Shown: positions 1 through 8,971 of the stretch, piece by piece
Numbering within the stretch: position 1 is the first letter of the stretch
How the letters are laid out: every line of letters begins with the position of its first letter
DNA from: Cryomorpha sp963748925
GTDB lineage: Bacteria; Bacteroidota; Bacteroidia; Flavobacteriales_D; Cryomorphaceae
NCBI GenBank assembly: GCA_963748925.1
Contig: CAVVKG010000002.1
Location: forward strand, 141,189-205,188
Length of the DNA: 64,000 nt
Direction of reading: 5' to 3'
Translations under genes and position numbers: made by a program
The notes under the pieces: generated by a model
What the model saw: the letters and a program-made list of their open reading frames with translations, nothing else
The model's database searches: none
What the model was told of the DNA's origin: nothing

Positions 1-86
1 TTCATCCTGCTAATATATTGGTCAAACTATTGGAAAATAGATGGAAGCTAAGAAGTTAAGAACAATATCATCTTGATTCTATTGCA

Positions 87-257
87 TTATTTTGGATCTT
101 TTTTGGGTTGTGGACTGCGGCGCGCTTTTTTTAAACTTTGGTCGAGTAGGTATTCTATCTGCCCATTTGTGCTGCGAAACTCATCGGCAGCCCATTTTTC
201 CAAGGCATTAAAAGTGTCGGGATCAATCCTGATAACAAAAGATTTTTTCTTCGACAT
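87..257 (-). CDS. Small Arc/ribbon-helix-helix-like protein (56 aa)
   Basis: This is a short reading frame of 56 residues, directly behind the SPFH gene on the same strand with only 12 bases between them. It starts MSKKKSFVIRIDPDTFNALE and continues with a helix-rich middle (KWAADEFRSTNGQIEYLLDQ) and a basic tail rich in K, R and P. The pattern of a short beta strand (SFVIRID) followed by two helices with the NGQIEYLL segment is that of Arc/MetJ ribbon-helix-helix proteins, which bind DNA as dimers. Small Arc-like proteins next to an SPFH gene are a recurrent arrangement in Bacteroidota. The function is inferred from the fold only. The frame and close spacing make it a believable gene despite its length. 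Confidence 0.75.
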   Translation of the reverse strand: MSKKKSFVIRIDPDTFNALEKWAADEFRSTNGQIEYLLDQSLKKARRSPQPKKDPK

Positions 258-269
258 TATTTCGCGGTT

Positions 270-1124
270 CTATTGGTGAAGCGTACCGGTGTTAACAACT
301 GGAGATACATCTTTATCGCCGCAAAGCACAACCATTAAATTACTCACCATAGCGGCTTTTTTGTCATCGTCAAGTTCAACCACCTTTCTATCGTTGAGTT
401 GTTCAAGAGCTAGTTCAACCATTCCAACAGCGCCTTCTACAATCTTAAAGCGCGCAGCAACTATTGCTTCGGCTTGCTGGCGGCGTAGCATTGCACTTGC
501 TATTTCGGGAGCATAGGCCAAATAACCTATCCGCGCTTCATGCACATGGATTCCGGCAATTTCTAATCGTTCTTCCAGTTCTTTTTCCAGTGCAAGGTTT
601 ACCTCCTGAAGACCCGATCGAAGTGTAAACTCTGTCTGATCGTCATCAAAATTATCGTAGGCATAAGAACCGGCAAGTTTTCGCACAGCCGCATCTGTTT
701 GCACGCGAACGAATGTTTCATAGCTATCTACGTCAAAAGCCGCTCTAAAAGTATCTTGAACTCGCCAAACAAGAATGACGCTAATCATGATTGGATTACC
801 TTTTTTATCGTTTACTTTTAGCCGTTCGCTGTCAAAGTTGCGGGCCCGTAGTGATATTCTTTCCTTGCGGTAAAAGGGGTTGGTCCAAAAGAAACCATTG
901 GCCTTGACAGTTCCTTTGTAATCACCAAAAAGTACAAGCACCTTTGATCCGTTAGGGTTTACAACAAAAAATCCTGGTAATAGAAAAATGATAATTGGTA
1001 CTACAAGAAGTCCTGATGGATTTCGTAAATAGAGGCTGATGGCAATACCTGCAGCGATTAGAATTAAAATGGCCAAAAGCATGCCGTAGCCCGATTGCGG
1101 TTTGATTGTTTTTTCGTTCTTCAT
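270..1124 (-). CDS. SPFH/band-7 domain membrane protein
   Basis: A 284-residue protein. Two hydrophobic segments lie near the N terminus (about residues 14-33 and 38-55), followed by an SPFH (stomatin/prohibitin/flotillin) domain that begins with the family's VNPNGSKVLVLFGDYKGT stretch and continues through the R-x-N-F-x-S-E-x-L-KVND region. A helical part rich in Ala/Glu follows (RRQQAEAIVAARFKIVEGAV). SPFH proteins form large oligomeric cages in membrane microdomains and often control proteases or transporters; the partner cannot be told here. The protein is likely membrane anchored with the domain outside or inside depending on topology. It forms a two-gene unit with the small Arc-like gene downstream. 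Confidence 0.9.
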   Translation of the reverse strand: MKNEKTIKPQSGYGMLLAILILIAAGIAISLYLRNPSGLLVVPIIIFLLPGFFVVNPNGSKVLVLFGDYKGTVKANGFFWTNPFYRKERISLRARNFDSERLKVNDKKGNPIMISVILVWRVQDTFRAAFDVDSYETFVRVQTDAAVRKLAGSYAYDNFDDDQTEFTLRSGLQEVNLALEKELEERLEIAGIHVHEARIGYLAYAPEIASAMLRRQQAEAIVAARFKIVEGAVGMVELALEQLNDRKVVELDDDKKAAMVSNLMVVLCGDKDVSPVVNTGTLHQ

Positions 1125-1281
1125 TAGGTTGTGATATTAGAATGATATCATAAAGATAGCAAATAATAAACGACAATTCCTAATTAATACCTGAGAAAGG
1201 CTACTTCTGTGGTCAGGTAATTTTAAAATTTAAGATAAATAGCAAGTGCCATTTTTCGGCACTTGCTAATGAGAATGGAAT

Positions 1282-2625
1282 TTATGACTTCACCGTTGCC
1301 GGCTCGTTAGTTTGGATTTCTACAGAGTCATACCAATTTATATTTCTTGTAAAATGGATGATCAGAGCGATTAATACGAAGAGTCCAATACTTCCAATAA
1401 GCAATGAATAAGCTTCAGCATTTAGAATTACATAGATGAATCCATAGATAAACGAAAACATTAGTGAAAATATAAAGGTTACCTTATATGATTTCGAAAT
1501 AAAGTAAAAGTAATATCCCACTACCCCTATAATGGACAGGGCGCTTATAAGAAAAGCAGTACCAAAGCTTAACTGCTCGGATAGAGCGATCAATAAGACA
1601 TAAAAAATAAGCATCGCAAATCCTACAATAGTATATTGAATAGGATGTATTTTGAGCTTGCGAAGAATTTCAAAAAAGAAGAAGAAAGTAAAGGTCAATG
1701 CTATTATCATAAAAGCATATTTTATGGCGCGTGTAGTTTTTTGATAAATGTCCACCGATTCAATTAGGTTCACGCCAAACTTCCATTCATCTAGTTGTGG
1801 AAAGTAATTGTTCCATATCTGGCTGAAGCTTCGGTTAAAGTCCAGAACATTCCAATTAGCTGTAAATCCATTCTTAGTGATATTGTGATCATCAGGTAAG
1901 AATGCTCCTGCGAAGCTTGGGTCAGGCCATTCGGATGTTAAACTGGCTTTCGTAGATTTCCCTAACGGAATAAAATTAATCTTTGAGCTTCCTTTGAGGG
2001 AGATTTTACTTGAAAAAAGCAAGAGGTTTTCTGGCTGCTCACTCATTTGAGTTGCAGCGTGTATTCCATGATTGAATTTTATATAGGTTGGAACACCGGG
2101 CTCAGCTTGCAGCTTGGCTTTTCCTAGCACCATTTCGCCAATCTGACTAATTCCTTTTGGATCTGTAATACCAAATGATATTGTACTCTTTTCCCACTCT
2201 ATTTGCTCTTCTTCCAGATTGAGATCGGCGATTTTATCAAAATTAAATGTTCCTGATAGATCCAGTTCAGCATTGTAGAGTATAGCTTTATAAATACTTC
2301 GCTTCTTAACTTCCGGATTTAATTCGCCGGCTATGTTGAGCTCTTCCGGTAGCAGGTAAATGTGTTTTGTCACAACTTTCTCATTTGTGGTTCCCTCGTT
2401 TTGCTTTTCGGTGTAGGGAATTGTGAGAATAGGCCCGGTTATGGTTTGCTGTTCGCCCCATTTGCTGCTTATTTCACCGACTACTTCTTGCTGTAGGCTC
2501 TGCCTTTCAGAAATTAAATTTTCTATTCTGTAAGCCGGAATTAACAGTATAAGCGTAATTATAAGTACCGCTAGAACTTTAAATGTGGGAGAGTTCTTAA
2601 CCCAGTTTTGGATGTTGTTTGCCAT
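1282..2625 (-). CDS. creD: CreD-like inner membrane protein
   Basis: A 447-residue protein of the CreD family (cell envelope integrity, inner membrane). It has one N-terminal membrane helix (about 17-33), a long periplasmic domain containing the family's QQEVVGEISSKWGEQQTITGP region, the internal DLNLEEEQIEWEKSTISFGI segment and the WNVLDFNRSF motif, and a cluster of about five membrane helices from about residue 300 to the end. In enterobacteria CreD belongs to the CreBC regulon and its overproduction causes colicin tolerance; the molecular role is unknown. No creBC-like two-component pair is adjacent. It stands alone, divergent from the gene that starts at 2834. Confidence 0.9.
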   Translation of the reverse strand: MANNIQNWVKNSPTFKVLAVLIITLILLIPAYRIENLISERQSLQQEVVGEISSKWGEQQTITGPILTIPYTEKQNEGTTNEKVVTKHIYLLPEELNIAGELNPEVKKRSIYKAILYNAELDLSGTFNFDKIADLNLEEEQIEWEKSTISFGITDPKGISQIGEMVLGKAKLQAEPGVPTYIKFNHGIHAATQMSEQPENLLLFSSKISLKGSSKINFIPLGKSTKASLTSEWPDPSFAGAFLPDDHNITKNGFTANWNVLDFNRSFSQIWNNYFPQLDEWKFGVNLIESVDIYQKTTRAIKYAFMIIALTFTFFFFFEILRKLKIHPIQYTIVGFAMLIFYVLLIALSEQLSFGTAFLISALSIIGVVGYYFYFISKSYKVTFIFSLMFSFIYGFIYVILNAEAYSLLIGSIGLFVLIALIIHFTRNINWYDSVEIQTNEPATVKS

Positions 2626-2806
2626 GGTAGTTTAGTTTAACTAATAACCTTTACCACGTCGTTTATATTTCGTGCTAAATAGCCAATGGATTGAAATTTG
2701 AGTTAATAGATGTAAAACAGATATCAGCAGCTTTCCATCCTGAAGTGAGGTCTCAAATGGTTTCTTTTCAAAAGGCATCTCGAATCAAAGCAATCTTTTT
2801 ATAAAG

Positions 2807-2814
2807 TAATTTTG
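2807..2814 (+). promoter_or_regulatory. Bacteroidota -7 box (TAATTTTG)
   Basis: TAATTTTG matches the Bacteroidota -7 consensus TAnnTTTG and is followed by GCACCC, a common context for these boxes. It lies 19 bases upstream of the ATG at 2834. I see no good TTTG at the expected -33 distance, so the assignment rests on the -7 box and its position alone. Confidence 0.45.
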
Positions 2815-2833
2815 CACCCTTAAATATGCGAAG

Positions 2834-3256
2834 ATGGATTTGAAGCGCTATGAGCAATTAATGGTGGACGATTTAGTAATTAAATGTAAAGATGAGCTGG
2901 ATTATCAGTGCATAACAACGGACGGATCGATAAGCATTGGGGTTTATTTCAATAGCGCCGGTCTTGAAACTTGTGATGGAGAATGTTTAAATGGACGGAG
3001 GATACTAATCACTATGTATCCGGGAGTAAAATCAGATTTATCGTCTTGTGATAAGGTAAAAGAGTCGGTTCTCTTTTTAGTAAATGCAGATTCGCCTTCA
3101 AGAGCTTACACTTATAAGCTCACTGTTCGCATTCATTTAGAGATTGCTTGCCTACAGATTCATGACATGCCCAATGAAGGCAGAGAGCTGATTTCAGAAT
3201 TGGAGATCAAAGGAATTAGTAAAACAATCATACTTTCTCACAAAATTTTTCAATAA
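2834..3256 (+). CDS. Hypothetical protein (140 aa)
   Basis: I do not recognise this protein. It is 140 residues, has no signal peptide or membrane segment, and contains five cysteines, including a pair in the TCDGEC stretch near residue 50. A segment of alternating hydrophobic residues (YTYKLTVRIHLEIACLQI) in the second half suggests a beta sandwich. It is transcribed in the same direction as the AraC-family regulator that begins 75 bases downstream, and away from creD. A small cytosolic partner of that regulator is possible but unproven. Confidence 0.6.
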   Translation: MDLKRYEQLMVDDLVIKCKDELDYQCITTDGSISIGVYFNSAGLETCDGECLNGRRILITMYPGVKSDLSSCDKVKESVLFLVNADSPSRAYTYKLTVRIHLEIACLQIHDMPNEGRELISELEIKGISKTIILSHKIFQ

Positions 3257-3331
3257 CTTGGCCGCAATTAATGGTCGCTGCATGAGGACCTGATATTGCC
3301 CTGATAATTAATAATTAATTTCGACCCAGCA

Positions 3332-4348
3332 ATGATAAAGATGCACGTGAAGTCATTACCACTTAAAGAAGTGATAAGGGATTTGGCTGAAGCAATGGAA
3401 ACAGATTATGTAGAAGATTGTGATGTGTATGAACTTATCATTCCAGAAAAATATGGCAAAGGTCTGATCTTTGGAATAAATTTCCCGTCGGGAATAGGTT
3501 TTATATCTTACGATTGCACATTTCACGACGATATTCAAATCGTTTTTTCAGTGAATAGTGTTCACCCGGCAAAATTCTTATATGTTGTAGAAGGCGGATT
3601 GGAGCATAAATTTGAGCATGAGTCGGAAGAACATCATTTAAACAAATACCAGAGTGCGATTGTGGCCAGTAGCAATTACAATGGTCATATTTTGGATTTT
3701 AGAAAAGGTTTAAGTACCAAATTATTTAGCCTGGAAATAGATAGGATGCGTTTTTCTGAGACTCTCACTTGCTCCATAGAAAAGTTGCAAAACCCAATAA
3801 AGGACTTATTCCACGACTATAAGGCAGAGAAAACATTCTATCACGAAGGCGGTTATAGTCTTGGGCTGTTTAACATTCTTCGAAAAATGGTATTCACCTC
3901 ATTTACAGGGCTCTCTCGGCAACTGTTTTTATTGAGCACGGCTTCAGGCATTCTTCATCATCAGCTTTTGCAATATGAGATGGACAAGAAGGAGCCTGCT
4001 TCGTTAAAATTAAGGAAAGCAGAACTATCTCTCGTTCAAGAAGCAATAAACCTGATAACAAATAACATGAGAGATCCGGTCAACATAGATTTTCTGGCTA
4101 GCAGTATTGGTACGAATTCAGCTAAACTTCAGCACTGTTTTAAAACGGTATATGGAACCACTGTAAACGGATATATTAAGAAAGCCCGTATTGAGAAAGC
4201 TGCTGAATTACTTACCTATTCCGATCTCACAGTAACTGAAATAATATCTGAAGTAGGCCTGATAAACAGAGGTTACTTTTCCAAAATTTTTAAAGCGCAG
4301 TATGGCCTCACACCGAAATTATTCCGGCAGAGATACCGTAGGGTATAG
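3332..4348 (+). CDS. AraC-family transcriptional regulator
   Basis: A 338-residue protein whose last ~100 residues form an AraC/XylS double helix-turn-helix: the first helix pair lies around NIDFLASSIGTNSAKLQHCF and the second ends with the family signature VGLINRGYFSKIFKAQYGLTP followed by FRQRYR. The N-terminal ~220 residues have no domain I can name; they resemble the ligand-sensing half of PchR-like regulators (FSVNSVHPAKFLYVVEGG, then a hydrophobic strand series). PchR-type regulators respond to siderophores in other bacteria, but the ligand is unknown here. The start at 3332 was chosen; an in-frame ATG nine bases further on is equally usable. Confidence 0.88.
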   Translation: MIKMHVKSLPLKEVIRDLAEAMETDYVEDCDVYELIIPEKYGKGLIFGINFPSGIGFISYDCTFHDDIQIVFSVNSVHPAKFLYVVEGGLEHKFEHESEEHHLNKYQSAIVASSNYNGHILDFRKGLSTKLFSLEIDRMRFSETLTCSIEKLQNPIKDLFHDYKAEKTFYHEGGYSLGLFNILRKMVFTSFTGLSRQLFLLSTASGILHHQLLQYEMDKKEPASLKLRKAELSLVQEAINLITNNMRDPVNIDFLASSIGTNSAKLQHCFKTVYGTTVNGYIKKARIEKAAELLTYSDLTVTEIISEVGLINRGYFSKIFKAQYGLTPKLFRQRYRRV

Positions 4349-4466
4349 GTAGGTTGCCGACCATCAAAAACCACATTTTTGAATCGATTGAGAATTTTCA
4401 ATTATTTATTTTGATACTATCTCGTTTAAGATAGCTTTTCCGGCAACTCTTCCACCCCTTCCTAAA

Positions 4467-4700
4467 TCAGGTAAACTCTTTCAGTTCGCTTTCAGGTTTA
4501 ATAATATGTTGATTTTCCTTAATTTTTATAAGGTATGCCGGATTCTCAGCACTGGCGTTGTGTTTTATTGTTTTTCCGTCTATTTCCATTTCAGTATTTT
4601 GAATAAATCTCGCCTTTATCTCACCTGAGGATTCATTAGAGTCACTATCAAATTTTACTAGTTGTCCTTTTGCAAATTTCACGTTGTCCATAATTTTCAA
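4467..4700 (-). CDS. HVA1/TUDOR-like small protein (DUF2945 type)
   Basis: A 77-residue cytosolic protein. It begins with a KFAKGQLVKFDSDSNESSGEI stretch and ends with NPAYLIKIKENQHIIKPESEL, the layout of the hypervirulence-associated TUDOR-domain family (formerly DUF2945): an opening strand with G-x-x-V, a middle T-x-K segment, and a closing P-x-Y-x-I/V segment followed by a KPESEL-type tail. The biochemical role of the family is unknown; the fold is a small SH3-like barrel. It lies 54 bases downstream of the response regulator gene on the same strand and may be co-transcribed with it. Confidence 0.7.
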   Translation of the reverse strand: MKIMDNVKFAKGQLVKFDSDSNESSGEIKARFIQNTEMEIDGKTIKHNASAENPAYLIKIKENQHIIKPESELKEFT

Positions 4701-4754
4701 TTTTTAAATTAAATAAATATAATATAATCGTAGTAATATCGTAGTAGAGAATCC

Positions 4755-5114
4755 CTAAGACATAGCATATACATTTAGAATGCTTTGTAACTTATTTATG
4801 TCAAATGGCTTCTTTATGTAAAGTTTATTCAATTGCTGGGAATATTTTTCAATATCCTCATCTGCCGACATAAAAACTAAAGGAATATGTGATGTCGAAT
4901 CATCTTCGTATAGCATTTTTGCAGCTTGTACTCCATTTATATCAGGCATCGAAATATCCATCAAGATAAGATCGGGCTCTATCTCCTTCACCTTGTCCAT
5001 AAATCCTACCATCTGGGTAAGAACCTCCACATCATACTTGTTTTTCGTGAGTTTTTTGGAAATTAAGTTAGCCAGGTCCACATCATCATCACACATTAAT
5101 ATCTTGATATTCAT
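4755..5114 (-). CDS. Single-domain response regulator (CheY-like)
   Basis: A 119-residue receiver domain with no output domain. The acidic pocket (D9-D10-D11), the phospho-acceptor D53 in LILMDISMPD, the conserved Ser in VFMSADED and the Lys in YIKKPFD are all present, so it should be phosphorylatable. Stand-alone receivers act as phosphate shuttles or by binding partner proteins; the cognate kinase is not in this window. The gene precedes the TUDOR-like gene and faces away from the lipoprotein/TonB-receptor operon across a 368-base gap. Confidence 0.9.
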   Translation of the reverse strand: MNIKILMCDDDVDLANLISKKLTKNKYDVEVLTQMVGFMDKVKEIEPDLILMDISMPDINGVQAAKMLYEDDSTSHIPLVFMSADEDIEKYSQQLNKLYIKKPFDINKLQSILNVYAMS

Positions 5115-5424
5115 ATAGCATTCATTCGGTTACCATTCTTTTCGAAATTAATTTCTAATCTCGCTTTCCATAAATAAGTGCAAAATCTGTTCCTGTAATT
5201 TTTTATAGGTAGTTTTCTCTATTTTACTCAAATTAATCAAAGCCGGAAATCGTCATCTTGCATAATTAGTGAGCTGCAATGAATTCCAAATCTGGAATAA
5301 GGCGAAAAGTATCTTATTAGTGAAAACAATAAATGGATTTTGAATCCAGCTACGGCAACATTTTGACATTTTCCAGGAGGTCAGAAGCCAGATGAACGTG
5401 TAATTCAAATAATTTCAATCTAAA

Positions 5425-5439
5425 TGCAACATTGTTGCA
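5425..5439. promoter_or_regulatory. Perfect 7-1-7 palindrome, probable Fur/Zur-family operator
   Basis: TGCAACATTGTTGCA is a perfect inverted repeat of seven bases around a single central T. It ends nine bases before a TAGCTTTG -7 box (5449-5456), so it covers the -33 region of the promoter of the downstream operon. The 7-1-7 architecture is that of Fur-superfamily operators, and the last gene of the operon encodes a Fur-family protein. Binding by that protein is inferred. Confidence 0.6.
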
Positions 5440-5448
5440 AATAAAAAT

Positions 5449-5456
5449 TAGCTTTG
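5449..5456 (+). promoter_or_regulatory. -7 box (TAGCTTTG) of the metal-uptake operon
   Basis: TAGCTTTG fits the Bacteroidota consensus TAnnTTTG and lies 26 bases before the ATG at 5483. The -33 region at the usual spacing carries no TTTG and is instead occupied by the 15-base palindrome, as expected for a repressed promoter. The rest of the gap from 5115 to 5424 shows nothing I can name. Confidence 0.55.
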
Positions 5457-5482
5457 TGGCATCTATATAAATAATTTAAAAG

Positions 5483-6049
5483 ATGAAAATCAATAATCTA
5501 TTTCTAACTTTTTTGCTTGCAGCATTTGTCATAACATCATGTGATAAAGACGAACCCGAAGACCCGGTTATTCCTAATGAGGAGGAAGTAATAACTACAC
5601 TCTTACTCACTTTGGTTCCTCAGGATGGCGGAGATTCGCTCGTTTTTAGTTTTCGCGATCTTGATGGTGATGGAGGAGATGCACCAGTTTTTGTAACTCC
5701 ACCTTTAGACTCTAATACTGTTTACATTGGCTCATTGGAGCTTAAAAATGAAATCTCAATGCCGGCTGAAGATATTACAGAAGAGATAGTGGAGGAAGCC
5801 GAAGAACATCAATTTTTCTTTCAGTCAGCCGTTCCGGGTTTATCTGTAGCCTACGATGACCTCGATGCAAATCAGAATCCAATTGGTCTTTCTACCATTA
5901 TAACTACAGATGGTATTGCTGATGGAACGCTGAAAATAATTTTGCGCCATGAGCCAGATAAAGATGCCGCAGGAGTATCTGAAGGTGATATTACAAATGC
6001 TGGTGGAGAAACCGATATTGATGTAGTTTTTGATGTTCAGGTTCAATAA
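5483..6049 (+). CDS. Lipoprotein accompanying a TonB-dependent receptor
   Basis: A 188-residue lipoprotein: signal peptide with lipobox FVITSC and Cys20, followed by an acidic linker (DKDEPEDPVIPNEEE). The mature part has the pattern TTLLLTLVPQDGG...VFSFRDLDGDGG, a segment ITEEIVEEAEEHQFFF, and a terminal LRHEPDK...GGETDIDVVFDV. This is the pattern of a Bacteroidota lipoprotein usually annotated as a type 1 periplasmic-binding-fold superfamily protein and typically found just before a TonB-dependent receptor. It probably sits on the outer membrane and helps that receptor, perhaps by holding a metal ion with its acidic and His residues. Its stop overlaps the receptor start by 17 bases, implying translational coupling. 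Confidence 0.85.
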   Translation: MKINNLFLTFLLAAFVITSCDKDEPEDPVIPNEEEVITTLLLTLVPQDGGDSLVFSFRDLDGDGGDAPVFVTPPLDSNTVYIGSLELKNEISMPAEDITEEIVEEAEEHQFFFQSAVPGLSVAYDDLDANQNPIGLSTIITTDGIADGTLKIILRHEPDKDAAGVSEGDITNAGGETDIDVVFDVQVQ

Positions 6050-8354
6050 GTTACTTTCTTATTTACTTTTTTTATTCATCCTCACTTTTTCCGAAGGGAT
6101 TGCTCAAAATTGTGGGCTTACCCTATCGGGAATGGTGAGCGACGAGTCAACAGGCGAGCCCATTGCTTACGCCTCGATTTACTCAAAAGAGTTGAATTCC
6201 GGAGCCATCAGCGATGAGAAAGGCCTCTTTATAATCACTCCACTATGTGAAGGGAATTACCATTTGGCAATAAGCCATATAGGCTGTGAGACGCGTGAGG
6301 TTTACTTACAAGTGAACAACGATACGACTATAACCATTTTGATGGATCACAATAGTCATCTCCTTCACGAAGTGGATGTTTCGGCGGAAGCCGGTAAAAC
6401 AAGTACACAGGAGGAAGCTGCTCTTTCTAAAACGAACATTTCTCAAAATGCAGATAAAAATTTAGCCAATATGCTGGCCAATATCTCCGGGGTGAGCACC
6501 ATCAGTAATGGGAATGGAATTGCAAAACCGCTGGTCCACGGGCTCTACGGTAACAGGCTATTGATTCTAAATAACGGTATTGCTCAGAGCGGGCAGCAAT
6601 GGGGAGTAGATCACAGTCCGGAAATTGATCCGCTCGTGGCCAAAAGTATAAAAGTGGTAAAGGGAGTGGGGGCACTTGAATATCAAGGAAATTCACTCGG
6701 CAGCGTTGTTCTCGTGGAGCCGGGTGAAATTGAGCGCGAACCGCATTTACATGGAAAGGCAAGCTATTTCTTTGAATCTAACGGGTTGGGAAATGGCCTG
6801 AATGTAAGGCTCAATCAAGCTAAAAACACTTTTGCATGGAGAGCCACAGCAACTTTAAAAAAAAGCGGTGATAATAAAACAGCTGATTACTACTTAAACA
6901 ATACAGGTTCGCAAGAAGGCAATCTCTCCCTGCAACTCGAAAAATCATTTACGGATAAGTGGAAAGCCGACTTATACTTTAGTTCTTTTAACGCCGAACT
7001 CGGTGTATTGCGTGGGGCCCATATTGGAAATCTCACCGATTTGGCGGAAGCACTAACACGTGAAGAGCCATTTTACACGGAAGATTCCTTTTCATATGAT
7101 ATTCGTGCACCCTATCAAAAGGTTAATCACCAGCTTTTGAAGATACACTCGCGCTATCAGATTAGTGAAAAGCAATGGGTGGATATAACTTATGCAGGGC
7201 AACTTAACCAGCGGAAAGAATTTGATGTGCGCAGGAGCGGGAGGGAAGATGACCCTGCCTTGAGCCTTGAGCAATGGACTTATTTTCTGGAAGGGAAGTA
7301 CAAAAGATATTTCAATAGTGGCTGGTCGCTGAGCACCGGAATACAGCTCAATCACGTAGATAACCTAAACCTTCCGGAAACGGGAATCTTGCCATTAATC
7401 CCTGATTACATTTCATATCAGGGTGGTGTTTTTGCAATTCTCAGCAAAGATTATGGAAAAACCAATTTTGAATTAGGCGGCAGATACGATCAGGAAGACC
7501 GGAGTGTTGCTGCCATTTCTATGACGCTGCCCAGGGAAATCGTGCGCAACAATAATACTTACCATAGTGGAAGTGCCGCTGCCGGTATAACCCACACCTT
7601 TTCTGATAAGTTGAGAGCGGCGTTTAATATTGGCTATGCATCGCGCAACCCCCAGGCGAATGAGCTTTACAGCAACGGATTGCATCAGGGAGTGAGTGGG
7701 ATTGAAGAGGGTGATCCCAATCTGAAAACAGAAGAATCGATTAAAGCTACTTTTTCGACACAGTCTAAAGTCGGTAGAAAGCTCTCGTTAGAAGCCCTAG
7801 TTTATTACCAAAATATCGACCGTTACATTTATCTCCAGCCTCAGGATGAAATCAGGCTAACTATTCGTGGTGCCTTTCCCGTATTTAAATATGATCAAAC
7901 GGATGCTACCCTTTACGGGGCCGACTTGGGGGCGACATACCAGTTTGCTGAAAAAGTAAATGCAATTGTAAAGTATAGCTACCTAAAAGGAAATGACCGA
8001 ACCAATGATGTACCTCTCGTCTATATGCCTTCCAACAGGCTTTACGCTGAATTAAACTATCAGTTTGAAAAAGCCGGCTGGTTTCAAAATATCGAGTTTC
8101 AGATTAATAATTTGTATGTTTGCGAACAGAATAACCTGCTTCCTTCCCAGGATTTTTCCCCACCACCGGCAGGGTACAACCTAGTAGGTTTGAAAGCCTC
8201 TGCTGAGAAGCAATTAAAAAAACTGAGACTTAATTCTTTTGTAAGGATTGACAATTTGCTAAATGTAGCTTACCGGGATTATCTCAACAGGCAGCGGTAT
8301 TTTGCGGATGATTTGGGTATTAATGTGACTATTGGCCTTAGCGCCTCTTTTTAA
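6033..8354 (+). CDS. TonB-dependent outer-membrane receptor, probably for zinc
   Basis: A 773-residue receptor. After the signal peptide (ending GIAQ) comes a carboxypeptidase-like regulatory repeat (about 30-105, GMVSDESTGEPIAYASIYSK) typical of Bacteroidota receptors, then a plug domain (about 115-225, including NMLANISGVSTIS and VVKGVGALEYQGNSLGSVV) and a beta barrel that ends in aromatic-rich strands and a final F. The substrate is inferred: the flanking genes are the lipoprotein above and a Fur-family repressor, and the plug has a HLHGK/EVDV-like region often seen in zinc receptors. The start used is the ATG at 6033, which follows the TTG at 6030. Confidence 0.9.
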   Translation: MFRFNKLLSYLLFLFILTFSEGIAQNCGLTLSGMVSDESTGEPIAYASIYSKELNSGAISDEKGLFIITPLCEGNYHLAISHIGCETREVYLQVNNDTTITILMDHNSHLLHEVDVSAEAGKTSTQEEAALSKTNISQNADKNLANMLANISGVSTISNGNGIAKPLVHGLYGNRLLILNNGIAQSGQQWGVDHSPEIDPLVAKSIKVVKGVGALEYQGNSLGSVVLVEPGEIEREPHLHGKASYFFESNGLGNGLNVRLNQAKNTFAWRATATLKKSGDNKTADYYLNNTGSQEGNLSLQLEKSFTDKWKADLYFSSFNAELGVLRGAHIGNLTDLAEALTREEPFYTEDSFSYDIRAPYQKVNHQLLKIHSRYQISEKQWVDITYAGQLNQRKEFDVRRSGREDDPALSLEQWTYFLEGKYKRYFNSGWSLSTGIQLNHVDNLNLPETGILPLIPDYISYQGGVFAILSKDYGKTNFELGGRYDQEDRSVAAISMTLPREIVRNNNTYHSGSAAAGITHTFSDKLRAAFNIGYASRNPQANELYSNGLHQGVSGIEEGDPNLKTEESIKATFSTQSKVGRKLSLEALVYYQNIDRYIYLQPQDEIRLTIRGAFPVFKYDQTDATLYGADLGATYQFAEKVNAIVKYSYLKGNDRTNDVPLVYMPSNRLYAELNYQFEKAGWFQNIEFQINNLYVCEQNNLLPSQDFSPPPAGYNLVGLKASAEKQLKKLRLNSFVRIDNLLNVAYRDYLNRQRYFADDLGINVTIGLSASF

Positions 8355-8363
8355 ATTAACGAT

Positions 8364-8801
8364 ATGATGACTGAATCAACACAACTCACTGATCTTTTGC
8401 GGAAGCGAAACCTAAAAGCAACCTCCAACAGGCTTGATGTACTCGCAATAATTGCGGAGAGTGAGAATGCAGTGCCATATTCCCAAATTCAGGATACACT
8501 TCAAAATTTTGATCGGGTAACCCTCTATCGCACACTTCATGTGCTTATTGAAAAAGGAATCGTGCACAAGGCCATGGTCGATGACAATGAAACCTATTAT
8601 GCGCTTTGCAGTCATAATTGCAGTACGGAAAGTCACAATCATCAACACATTCATTTCAAATGCAATAGCTGTACGGAAGTGATGTGCCTGCAAGTCTCCA
8701 GTCCATTTTCAATTGATATAAAAGATCATTTCATCGAACATTTAGAAATATCAGCTACAGGAGTTTGCCAGAAATGTCAGGATAAGGAAGCCAACGAATA
8801 A
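8364..8801 (+). CDS. Fur-family metal-responsive repressor, Zur candidate
   Basis: A 145-residue Fur-superfamily protein. The N-terminal ~80 residues form the winged helix (RKRNLKATSNRLDVLAII, then FDRVTLYRTLHVLIEKGIV). The C-terminal half holds a His-rich metal site (SHNCSTESHNHQHIHF) and two Cys-x2-Cys pairs (CNSC and CQKC) that should bind structural zinc. It follows the receptor by nine bases, so it is the third gene of the operon and probably represses the unit through the palindrome at 5425. Zur is preferred over Fur or PerR because of the family resemblance of the His/Cys-rich centre and because the operon lacks siderophore genes; this is an inference. Confidence 0.87.
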   Translation: MMTESTQLTDLLRKRNLKATSNRLDVLAIIAESENAVPYSQIQDTLQNFDRVTLYRTLHVLIEKGIVHKAMVDDNETYYALCSHNCSTESHNHQHIHFKCNSCTEVMCLQVSSPFSIDIKDHFIEHLEISATGVCQKCQDKEANE

Positions 8802-8971
8802 GTGTTTCTCAAATAAAAACTTACCTGAGAATTCTACCGTACTTATCGTGGTTTTAAGGTTTCGTAGAGCAGTAAAAATTGCCTTAGCAAGACCTATGAA
8901 CAGATACGAACATGGCAACCACCAGGCTTATTGAATAGGAAAAATAAAGAATACCAATGTTTTTAAAATGC

